Of a stretch of DNA of 64,000 nt, positions 37,701 to 41,669 are shown one piece after another. The notes under the pieces are model-generated. The model was not told the origin of the DNA, searched no databases, and worked only from the letters and a program-made list of their open reading frames with translations. The stretch lies in the NCBI RefSeq assembly GCF_032854445.1, contig NC_088307.1, positions 20,214,001 to 20,278,000 of the forward strand, in the 5' to 3' direction. The number at the start of each line of letters is the position of its first letter. Within the stretch, counting starts at the first letter, position 1. The DNA is from Liolophura sinensis. Lineage: Eukaryota > Mollusca > Polyplacophora > Chitonida > Chitonidae. A program made the translations under genes and the position numbers.

Positions 37701-39992
37701 AAAAGAATGTGTATCTTACTTCAGCTTCTCTCTTCTTCTTGTACATGATGTCATCTTCGATAATACTAGGTTTCTGAAGGTGAAGAAACAATATGTACAT
37801 CATGTGTAACCATGAGCTACAAGCCAGCTTATCGCAAACAGATGAAAAGTCAACCTTATAAGTATTGTTTGAAATCATTTGATGGGCACATTTGTTTATC
37901 GGTCATGTAAAACTTCTAACACAGGTGTATATTTGTAAGGAATTCATATTTCATATGTTACCCACCGCAACATTTAAACAACCCTGTTACAACAATACGG
38001 TATCATCTTTTCTGTTATGGACTGCGTGTACTCATGTTTTACATTTGGGCACTAAAACTTTTATATAGCTCTGGGACCTTCTGCTCAAAACTTCGTCAAT
38101 TATTTTATTAACTTTTCTTGCAAAGAACGTCGTCTTGTAGAACCATAACTTAAACACTGGCACTTGTGAAAAAACTGTTACAAGAAAATCACAAAAATTT
38201 GCTCGTAGTCACATAAAGTCTTACTTTAAGTTCAGGCATCAATACTCGTAATTGCAAACTTTCGCAAAATTTACGAAGCGCTATCTGAGCACTATTTTGC
38301 AAGTCTTGACTTTTAATACACTAACAACGACAAATCCCTGATAACCTAATGTACATACAAAGACCCGTCAGTGGAATTCAACAAATTAATGGTGAACATA
38401 TGAAATATAGTGCTTTATAGCAAATGTGTCGTGTTCTTTTTCGAGTGTGAGGGAAGGGGTACTACCGCTGAGAGCTGTGAAAGCAACACTAACCAATCGA
38501 TGCGTAGTGGGTTCAGTAAAGCATTACATTGTACTGAGCAATATTGGACAGCCTGCTCTTGTTTCTTTCTGACTCGATATTATCTGCAATGAACACTTCC
38601 CTTGCCCAAAAGAAGCACTCCATATCATCTAGCATTTTTGAAATCCATAATTAACAACAATTAACAATAATGGTGGTACATATATAATTAAAAGTTACCG
38701 TAGCGGGTATTGGAGTATGTTTTATCGTATATATGTTGCGTCTTTCTCAGGAACACATAATTGTGGAAGTAAAAAGAGGGTTTCTTCTAAGTATCCATTA
38801 CAGACGAATTTCAATTACACACGGCGTATAAGCGACTCAACAATTTGTTGCTAAGGCAATGCTCGTGATTTTGTGGTATCATTTGTGGTCTACTATTTTG
38901 TAAACAGGAAAAACCCTGCCGGTCGAGATTGGTATTTTTTCACGCGGGCATAGCTTTGATATGGCAACAAAGAAATATAACGGAGAAATTGAATGTTAGT
39001 ATCACTAGAAAGCCTGTTGTGGCTTCTCGGCAGTGAGCATTTTGCCGATGTGGTAGACAAGGACTATCCGTCGTCTTCTGTTCAAACGATTTTCACTATC
39101 AGAATTTGGTATAAGATGTTGATCACGGGACTGAATAAAAGTGGCTCTATTTATTGATGACGTCTTCCAGCAACCTGTGGATGGTTGTTGGTTTCCTCCC
39201 ACCATAATGCTGGCCACCGTCGTATAAGTGAAATGTTCTTGAGTACGTCATAAAACACCAATCAAATAAATAAATAAATTTATGTATGATTAACAAGAGT
39301 ATTGTAGAGCACAGCGTTAAGCCCTATCACAGAAATAAACAGATCAAATAAATAGCAGCACCATCGCTCATCATGGCTTCAAAGTTGTACATGTACGTCC
39401 AGAGGTTGTATTCGCTTTGAGCGATGAAATATATTCTTTTTCAAAATTGTCACCAAATAACATTATGGCACTGCTGAATGTGTTACATGTTTAAATTGTT
39501 TTCTTTTATGTAGCATTTGTTTCCGCAACCGGTTAATTCGTTTTTCGTTTTTCTGGTACACTTGAGACGGTCACTCGGGGTAGGATAAGGAAAGCAGGGC
39601 ATTATGGAGGACAAGAATTATCCGGCGTCTTTAGTTCAAATGATGATCTGTTCATTTACCACAATTTGATGTAAGATGTAGTTTATAGTTTTACTCACAG
39701 CGGCTTCTCGTTTCTTCTTGAAAATCACATCCTCGATAGTTATGGATTCCTGAGGGGAAAAAGCTAAAACTATACTTCCTGTTGACATTAGACACATATA
39801 TAAAACGCTACAACATTTGTGAAGAAAATGACGTAATTATACGAGTGTCCGGGCCTGGCTAACAATGGCGATATGGTGAAATAAAGTAAACAGAGTTACC
39901 TGCTCTTTATTGTTCTCCAGCGCCTTACACTGAGCCACGGCCGCCAGCATCCAGAGGACGCCAACGCTCAACACGACCGCACCGCCTTTCAT
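13772..39992 (-). CDS. Gene A: secreted multi-peptide precursor built from phase-0 micro-exons (spliced gene span)
   Basis: This is a spliced gene I do not recognise. It has a signal-peptide exon (39900-39992), about 24 intact micro-exons and a terminal exon ending at 13772. All introns are GT-AG, and every exon begins and ends in phase 0, so the frame stays open through about 472 codons. Nearly every micro-exon encodes one module of the form KPIVIEDDVIF plus KKKR plus EAE. The basic run fits the furin/PC consensus (R/K-X-K/R-R), so the predicted products are acidic peptides of about 14 residues such as EAE-KPIVIEDDVIF. Seen directly: splice sites, phases, module repeats and signal peptide. 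Inferred: secretion, cleavage, and a peptide-hormone, pheromone or effector-like role. An uncleaved repetitive extracellular protein is the main alternative. Exon families (alpha, beta, gamma, delta and B, named here) recur in blocks with their introns. A non-coding 5-prime exon must lie upstream because an acceptor precedes the ATG. Confidence 0.8.
14178..14560. repeat. 48-bp minisatellite in the last gene A intron
   Basis: Degenerate copies of a unit with GTACAGCATAGAGAGAAAAC, CAGAGCAGCGACGACAGTGT and GATAGAC. Because the period is near a multiple of three, several frames stay open by chance. The same family recurs at 18.6 and 52.7 kb. Confidence 0.85.
15117..15179 (-). CDS. Gene A micro-exon, last module before the terminal exon
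   Basis: Acceptor GATTTTCAG, 21 codons, donor CGG|gtgagt, phase 0-0. It encodes GYEKSIINSD followed by TDIMRKKRAAR. Counterpart in gene B at 49130-49189. Confidence 0.8.
16123..16185 (-). CDS. Gene A micro-exon, 3-prime type, 21 codons
   Basis: Acceptor TGTTTCAG, 21 codons, donor ATG|gtgaga, phase 0-0. It encodes EDNTGV followed by IIEDIAGYRKKREAM. The IIED core and RKKREA site place it in the same family as the upstream modules. Confidence 0.82.
16600..16644 (-). CDS. Gene A micro-exon, 3-prime RKKRAAK type
   Basis: The best phase-0 reading is 15 codons, FNNDLAGIRKKRAAK, between acceptor TTTAATAG and donor AAG|gtgggt. The acceptor has a poor pyrimidine tract, so the left boundary is less certain than the donor. 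Its counterpart in gene B is near 49892. Confidence 0.62.
16815..16945. repeat. Short tandem repeat, about 31 bp
   Basis: Four copies of CATTTGTCACAACAGTCGCA TGTATCCCAGA, in the intron of gene A downstream of the 17644 exon. Confidence 0.85.
17644..17697 (-). CDS. Gene A micro-exon, alpha-like
   Basis: Acceptor CTCCACAG, 18 codons, donor GAG|gtaaga, phase 0-0. It encodes RSIIIQDDVLLKKKRETE. Confidence 0.85.
17982..18018 (-). pseudogene. Short micro-exon-like relic
   Basis: Acceptor TTGTTTAG is followed by DMVARKNREAWG and possible GT donors that do not keep phase 0. The ARKNREA part resembles RKKREA of the 16123 exon. It may be a worn module or chance. Confidence 0.4.
18228..18495 (+). mobile_element. 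Third interspersed repeat family
   Basis: From ACTTGCTTCTGCCTCGATTG to GACGTTAAACCTCAAGCATA, with a CATATACATACA tail. I recognise the tail type from molluscan interspersed repeats. No coding capacity. Gene A intron. Confidence 0.55.
18619..19010. repeat. 48-bp minisatellite in a gene A intron
   Basis: About eight copies of GATAGACGTACAGCATAGAG, AGTAATACCAGAGCAGCGAC, GACAGTGT. Same family as 14.2 kb. Followed by GTAACTGGTGAAATACGGCC, also present after the 14.2-kb array. Confidence 0.9.
19327..19386 (-). CDS. Gene A micro-exon, linker lacking a basic cleavage site
   Basis: Acceptor CTTATCAG, 20 codons, donor AAG|gtaata, phase 0-0. It encodes EIIIEDAVLLAKPKHANPGK. The EIIIEDAVLL part matches the module core, but the KKKR site is replaced by AKPKHANPGK, so cleavage is not expected here. 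Confidence 0.72.
19459..19714 (+). mobile_element. Full-length SINE in a gene A intron
   Basis: Complete head (GTGGCTCAGTTGGTTAGCGA), body and A-rich tail. It is flanked by a near-perfect target duplication, ATCAGCCTTCAATAG before and ATCAACCTTCATTAG after. It lies between the exons at 20233 and 19327. Confidence 0.85.
20233..20286 (-). CDS. Gene A micro-exon, 3-prime type ending in RKKR
   Basis: Acceptor GATTTCAG, 18 codons, donor CGA|gtacgt, phase 0-0. It encodes NHQETIVIDDFAGFRKKR. The exon stops exactly after the basic site, with no EAE tripeptide. The core VIDDFAGF resembles the exon at 16123. Confidence 0.78.
20409..20530 (+). mobile_element. SINE body fragment
   Basis: TGACAGCAACCTGCGGATGG to CCGCCGTCGTATAAGTGAAA and an AAATAAATAAATAAG tail, in the gene A intron upstream of the 20233 exon. 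Confidence 0.75.
21337..21390 (-). CDS. Gene A micro-exon, alpha type
   Basis: Acceptor CTTCCCAG, 18 codons, donor GAG|gtgaga, phase 0-0. It encodes APIIVEDDVILKKKREAE. It is the last copy of the amplified alpha-B-beta block in transcript order. Confidence 0.87.
21809..21865 (-). CDS. Gene A micro-exon, B type (only intact copy)
   Basis: Acceptor CTTTCAG, 19 codons, donor GTG|gtgaga, phase 0-0. It encodes HKQIGQNNVIFFKKKREAV. It is one codon longer than the alpha and beta types, and has QNN where they have EDD, so the predicted peptide is near neutral, not acidic. At least five relatives elsewhere in gene A are broken. Confidence 0.83.
22580..22633 (-). CDS. Gene A micro-exon, beta type
   Basis: Acceptor TCAACAG, 18 codons, donor GAG|gtaaga, phase 0-0. 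It encodes KPIVIEDEVIYKQKREAE. KQKR still carries the terminal KR and P4 lysine. Confidence 0.87.
23210..23410. repeat. 22-bp minisatellite, array 1
   Basis: About nine degenerate copies of a unit like GTGTAGATACTAACACGTTG CG in a gene A intron between beta exon 22580 and alpha exon 23529. Confidence 0.85.
23529..23582 (-). CDS. Gene A micro-exon, alpha type with altered basic site
   Basis: Acceptor CTTCCCAG, 18 codons, donor GAA|gtaaga, phase 0-0. It encodes SPIVIEDNIILKKMRDAE. The usual KKKR is KKMR, so the furin-like motif is weakened and this peptide may stay fused to the next one. Confidence 0.85.
23694..23745 (-). pseudogene. Truncated B-type micro-exon
   Basis: Only the core EEQVLQDSVIFFK survives. 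It joins directly to intron sequence (TTTTCACGTATTTC) with no basic site or donor. Confidence 0.5.
24074..24127 (-). CDS. Gene A micro-exon, beta type
   Basis: Acceptor TTCAACAG, 18 codons, donor GAG|gtgaga, phase 0-0. It encodes KPIIIQDDVMFKKKREAE. Confidence 0.88.
24318..24590. repeat. 22-bp minisatellite, array 2
   Basis: About twelve copies, more like array 1 than like arrays 3 and 4. Arrays 1 and 2 share the downstream flank CGCAATCTT-CAACAGTACTT, showing that array and alpha exon were duplicated together. Confidence 0.88.
24699..24752 (-). CDS. Gene A micro-exon, alpha type
   Basis: Acceptor CTTCCCAG, 18 codons, donor GAG|gtaaga, phase 0-0. It encodes SPIVIEDHLILKKKRDAE. Confidence 0.87.
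24915..25268 (-). mobile_element. Second SINE family, complete, with perfect target duplication
   Basis: An element different from the common SINE. On the plus strand it runs from GTGCTTGGGGTTTAACGTCG to a worn tRNA-like end (GCTCTACCAAGCACTATCGG). Perfect 11-bp flanks TCTTCATTTTG lie at 24904-24914 and 25269-25279. It is in a gene A intron and interrupts a flank that is uninterrupted in the sister copies near 22820, 28210 and 33540. Confidence 0.85.
25652..25696 (-). pseudogene. Gamma-type micro-exon relic
   Basis: The flank TTTATTTTCTATTAATGACG, followed by a worn CGCATCTCG, matches the donor side of gamma exons (compare 33890-33925). The coding part is not retained. Confidence 0.45.
26019..26085 (-). 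pseudogene. Decayed B-type micro-exon
   Basis: The reading frame is open (QQQIVQNNFIFFKKKRKAF), but the donor is GCGAGA in place of GTGAGA and no AG acceptor precedes the core. It could be used only with a GC donor and a cryptic acceptor. Confidence 0.6.
26421..26474 (-). CDS. Gene A micro-exon, beta type
   Basis: Acceptor GCAACAG, 18 codons, donor GAG|gtgaga, phase 0-0. It encodes KPIVIEDHVIFKKKREAE. Confidence 0.88.
26965..27018 (-). pseudogene. Gamma-type micro-exon with mutated acceptor
   Basis: The frame is open for 18 codons (KPIIIGDHIVYNTKREAQ) with donor CAG|gtgaga. The acceptor reads CTTCAA where sisters have CTCAG, and the basic site is reduced to TKR. It is probably skipped. Confidence 0.7.
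27233..27286 (-). CDS. Gene A micro-exon, alpha type
   Basis: Acceptor TTTCCAG, 18 codons, donor GAG|gtgaga, phase 0-0. It encodes RPIVIEDGVMLKKKRGAE. The tripeptide after the basic site is GAE in place of EAE. Confidence 0.87.
27574..27640 (-). pseudogene. Decayed B-type micro-exon
   Basis: B-type core QQIVQENVTFF is open, but the basic site has become KNIR, the EAV codons read EDF, and no acceptor AG stands before the core. A donor-like gtgaga remains. Confidence 0.65.
27983..28036 (-). CDS. Gene A micro-exon, beta type
   Basis: Acceptor TTCAACAG, 18 codons, donor GAG|gtgaga, phase 0-0. It encodes KPAIIEDQIIFKKKREAE. Confidence 0.88.
28500..28990. repeat. Duplicated block carrying a delta exon (copy 1; copy 2 near 34920-35400)
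   Basis: Shared stretches include AGATGTTTTATCGGG, TTTCGATATCTGTAATCAAG AATAAACACCAGTC and the delta exon. Direct orientation. Confidence 0.8.
28934..28987 (-). CDS. Gene A micro-exon, delta type
   Basis: Acceptor TTCAACAG, 18 codons, donor AAG|gtatta, phase 0-0. It encodes KDIIVEDDVMKRKKRTPK. It shares a flank of several hundred bases with the delta exon at 35341. Confidence 0.84.
29185..29400. repeat. Duplicated intron block (copy 1; copy 2 at 36135-36345)
   Basis: Both have ACAATGACACGTTCAAAAA, GTTACAACAGATTTGGTTCA AGAAAAT and CATTATTGACAGGCTTAACT, each followed by an alpha exon (29487 and 36419). Confidence 0.85.
29487..29540 (-). pseudogene. Alpha-type micro-exon with mutated acceptor
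   Basis: The reading frame is perfect (GSIVIDENVIFKKKREAK, donor AAG|gtgaga). The acceptor, however, reads CTCGG where sisters have CCCAG, so the invariant AG is lost. The peptide is intact but probably skipped. Because the module is phase 0-0, skipping keeps frame. Confidence 0.72.
29715..29756 (+). mobile_element. SINE fragment
   Basis: AATGTAGGCCACCGTCGTAT AAGTAAAATAT, a short body piece in a gene A intron. Confidence 0.55.
29827..29880 (-). CDS. Gene A micro-exon, alpha type
   Basis: Acceptor CTTCCCAG, 18 codons, donor GAG|gtgaga, phase 0-0. It encodes KPVVVEDVVMFKKKREAE. Confidence 0.87.
30075..30122 (-). pseudogene. Truncated alpha-type micro-exon
   Basis: Acceptor TTCTCAG and the first codons (KPIVVEDVIAF) are present. 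The copy then switches to unrelated sequence that also occurs near 35870, losing the basic site and donor. It looks like a recombination junction. Confidence 0.6.
30180..30825. repeat. Duplicated block carrying a gamma exon (copy 1; copy 2 at 37648-38270)
   Basis: More than 600 bp align with few changes between the two locations, including the exon KPSIIEDDIMYKKKREAE, ATGTACATCATGTGTAACCA, GCTTATCGCAAACAGATGAA and TTAAACAACCCTGTTACAAC. Direct orientation, about 7.5 kb apart. Confidence 0.88.
30243..30296 (-). CDS. Gene A micro-exon, gamma type
   Basis: Acceptor CCTTCAG, 18 codons, donor GAG|gtaaga, phase 0-0. It encodes KPSIIEDDIMYKKKREAE, identical in protein to the exon at 37720-37773. Confidence 0.88.
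31145..31330. repeat. Tandem duplication, about 94 bp, two copies
   Basis: AATAGTGTACATGCTTGTTA and TTGCTTTAAGTCCATTTTTA, to CATGTTAGAGAA, occur twice in a row with two or three differences. Confidence 0.9.
31950..32735. repeat. 22-bp minisatellite, array 3 (largest)
   Basis: About 35 copies of GTAGATACTAACACGTTGCG GT; the right half is nearly homogeneous. It again sits just left of an alpha-type exon (the decayed one at 32846). Confidence 0.93.
32846..32890 (-). pseudogene. Alpha-type micro-exon with deleted donor
   Basis: Acceptor CTTCCCAG and frame SPIVIVDDVIFRKKR are intact, but about ten bases covering the EAE codons and the GT donor of sister exons are deleted, so the exon runs into GGAGAAAGAATTGATG. 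It probably cannot be spliced as a module. Confidence 0.7.
32998..33052 (-). pseudogene. Decayed B-type micro-exon fragment
   Basis: An acceptor-like ACCAG is followed by AAACAAATCC in a B-like context, but the frame meets a stop after KQIL and the copy breaks off after the ATTTTTTAAG segment, before the basic site. Confidence 0.55.
33308..33361 (-). CDS. Gene A micro-exon, beta type
   Basis: Acceptor TTCAACAG, 18 codons, donor GAG|gtgaga, phase 0-0. It encodes KPIVIEDDLMFKKKREAE. The downstream intron flank (plus strand TTTGACAGAGTGAA before the donor) is shared by all beta exons. Confidence 0.88.
33913..33966 (-). CDS. Gene A micro-exon, gamma type
   Basis: Acceptor ACCCTCAG, 18 codons, donor GAG|gtgaga, phase 0-0. 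It encodes KPVVIEDHVLFRKKRDAE. It lies just upstream, in transcript order, of a beta exon at 33308. Confidence 0.87.
34045..34540. repeat. 22-bp minisatellite, array 4, with inverted segment
   Basis: About 21 copies in the intron between the exons at 35341 and 33913. It contains a perfect inverted repeat (34415-34466), reported separately. Confidence 0.9.
34415..34466. repeat. Perfect 24-bp inverted repeat with 4-nt loop
   Basis: Arms 34415-34438 and 34443-34466 are exact reverse complements (left arm begins CGGCGTAGATACTAACACGC); the loop is ATTA. It could form a hairpin or cruciform within satellite array 4. Confidence 0.92.
34548..34575. repeat. 11-bp inverted repeat with 6-nt loop
   Basis: GTTGTCAAGCG at 34548-34558 and CGCTTGACAAC at 34565-34575, loop CAATCA, immediately beyond satellite array 4. 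Confidence 0.85.
35341..35394 (-). CDS. Gene A micro-exon, delta type
   Basis: Acceptor TTCAACAG, 18 codons, donor AAG|gtatta, phase 0-0. It encodes EDIVVEEDIMKRKKRTPK. The delta type differs from the rest: the aromatic before the basic site is replaced by K, the site is KRKKR, and the trailing tripeptide is TPK, not EAE. The donor is weak (GTATTA). Sister exon at 28934-28987. Confidence 0.83.
35790..35865 (-). pseudogene. Decayed B-type micro-exon
   Basis: B-type remnant with an intact-looking 3-prime end (FFKKKRAV, then gtgaga), but an in-frame TAA lies in the core and no acceptor AG is found at the expected place. Confidence 0.65.
36419..36472 (-). CDS. Gene A micro-exon, alpha type
   Basis: Acceptor CTTCCCAG, 18 codons, donor GAG|gtgaga, phase 0-0. 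It encodes EPIAVEDIIVFKKKREAE. Flanks match other alpha exons: a GACGTCATCAACTCTTTCTC-like sequence on the plus strand beside the donor. Confidence 0.87.
36655..36748 (+). mobile_element. SINE fragment, worn
   Basis: GCCCGGTTTCCTCGCACCAT through ACCAGTCAAACAAATAAATC; gene A intron. Confidence 0.65.
37238..37300 (-). pseudogene. Decayed B-type micro-exon
   Basis: The sequence matches the B-type exon at 21809-21865 (QIGQNNVIFF core), but the acceptor AG is missing and the segment coding KKKRE is deleted, leaving IFFQRDVV before a donor-like gtgaga. It is not usable as a module. Confidence 0.7.
37424..37506 (-). mobile_element. SINE fragment with internal deletion
   Basis: TTATTTATTTGATTGGTGTT joins directly to GGGGAAACCCACGACCATCC; gene A intron. 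Confidence 0.7.
37720..37773 (-). CDS. Gene A micro-exon, gamma type
   Basis: Acceptor CCTTCAG, 18 codons, donor GAA|gtaaga, phase 0-0. It encodes KPSIIEDDIMYKKKREAE, the same peptide as the exon at 30243-30296. The two exons sit in a duplicated block of more than 600 bp. Confidence 0.88.
39160..39280 (+). mobile_element. SINE, head-truncated
   Basis: TTCCAGCAACCTGTGGATGG through AACACCAATCAAATAAATAA, in gene A intron 2. Confidence 0.75.
39699..39749 (-). CDS. Gene A micro-exon, first module
   Basis: Acceptor CCTCAG, 17 codons, donor GCT|gtgagt, phase 0 at both ends. It encodes ESITIEDVIFKKKREAA. It is the first module after the signal exon and is one residue shorter than the usual 18. The basic site KKKR is intact. 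Confidence 0.85.
39900..39992 (-). CDS. Gene A exon: start codon and signal peptide
   Basis: Thirty-one codons from ATG to donor CAG|gtaact, phase 0. The product begins MKGGAVVLSVGVLWMLAAVA, then a QCKALENNKEQ stretch. It is a textbook secretory signal: a short basic N-end, a hydrophobic core, and small residues before a likely cleavage near AQC|K. Codon use is GC-rich compared with the later modules. The sequence just 5-prime of the ATG reads TTTGATGTTTCAG|TGAAG, an intron acceptor, so transcription starts in an unseen upstream exon. Confidence 0.85.
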
Positions 39993-40587
39993 CTTCACTG
40001 AAACATCAAATACCAACGATAAACTTAATAACTAAAGTGACTGCACTGAATTTAAATTTGTTCAGGGAAATAAATTACATTCCTGGTTTTGCAATGATTG
40101 GTACTAAAATTAGGCTACAAAATCTTCGGTTCGAATCCAGCGTTTGGTGTTTTTCCCCATAGCTTGAAGGAAAAATATTTCTCATGTTTGCAGATGTATG
40201 TAGCAAGAAATAACAAACTCAGTGGCTGGATGACTTTTCAGGAGGTGGGGGTCAGGATATGCTACAGTGTCTCGTTCTAAACTTTCAATTTTCTCCACAA
40301 ATACTATACTAAAACGAATATAAAAAACTAGATAAAAATCAATATTTCTTCAAACAAATCAAATGTCTACAGGATTGATTCTTATTTATCTATAGCTGCA
40401 TCAGAGTAAATACACAAATTTGGCTACCGGTACTATACAATTTAGAGCTAGATTCTCTTCAGTTTTCAAAATTAACATAAAGTAAGAAATTAGTCAGTTA
40501 TATTAATAATTTTATTCCTAAAGTTCTTTATTTTCTCTCTTTTTACGAAGCCTTTTACATAATGAAACGCTGATCATATAATTTTTT

Positions 40588-40680
40588 TCAAATAAAGGTC
40601 GAGTCCCCAACGTTTTAACTCTGAGCTCCAGTGATAACGTTTGAATCAAGACTCTTAAACTCGGCGCGCTGACTTTTAAT
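40588..40680. repeat. Inverted repeat, left arm (right arm 41573-41666)
   Basis: About 93 bp whose reverse complement matches 41573-41666 at roughly 80-85%, for example CGAGTTTAAGA-TCTT-ATTC and CCTTTATTTGAA. The spacer is about 890 bp with no transposase-like frame. Upstream of gene A. Confidence 0.75.
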
Positions 40681-41449
40681 CTTTTTGTCATTTTCGGCTC
40701 CTGACTGTTAGAGCCCACGTCGAGGGACACCGATTAAATTCGTGGGACACCAATTAAAATCGTGGGACACCAAATACATTTGAATGGTTGAAAACTTGTC
40801 TACGCGGCAATCTACAAAGTTGCAGACGCCACTGAAACTGGCGTGACAAGTTATCCTTTTTTTTATAGATTTCATAACATAGTTTTTGAAACTTTCATAG
40901 AAAAGGACATGACAAGAGAGTGGAACTACTTTGAGTTTAGGATTATAAATCACTGCTTTCTGAGCAGTTTGGAAAATGTACTTTTGATGTGTAGAAGAGA
41001 GAAACTAGCCCAATGGAGTGACTTATGTATTCTTTATGTCATTTTTGGAGAAATGTTTACTTCCTGTTTAGTTGTTGTCACTTCCAGGTAAATTGTACAG
41101 CACCGTATAAAGGGAAGTTTGGCAGATAAATCAAGCATTCACAGATAAACAAATAAATGTGTCACCTTATTCTCGGATTCATTATGGATACAGAAAGCGA
41201 TAGTGTGAAATGACTATTTATTTAAGTTCAGCTTTAGGATTTCGTAGTTACTTAAATACATAGGATTTTAGTCTAAAAATTTACGGTCCCGCTCATCCCC
41301 AAATCACGGATCAGCGACGCTGAAGTGATTTTAAGCCGAAGACCATTGAGACAGTTTTGTGACACCGAATGACTTTTAGAAGTATGTGTATTTTTATTTA
41401 AACTGATGTTTCACGCCTCAAAGCAGTATAATGCATTCGTTAAACAGCT

Positions 41450-41512
41450 TTTGAAGCGAAATATTCTTGAGTATGGCGTAAGACACCAAGCAAATAAAAA
41501 TATAAGTAAACA
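41450..41512 (+). mobile_element. SINE tail fragment
   Basis: GCGAAATATTCTTGAGTATGGCGTAAGACACC with an AAATAAAAAT tail. Confidence 0.6.
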
Positions 41513-41669
41513 GTATTTGAAGGTGTTTGGTTTCATAGCGGTGGACCCGAAAACTGACAAAAATTTTTAAAGTTTAAAAGTGAGTGGACCGAGTTTAAGA
41601 ATCTTAATTCAAAGGTTAACACCGGAGCTTCGAGCTTAAAAGTTGGGGCCCCGACCTTTATTTGAATTT

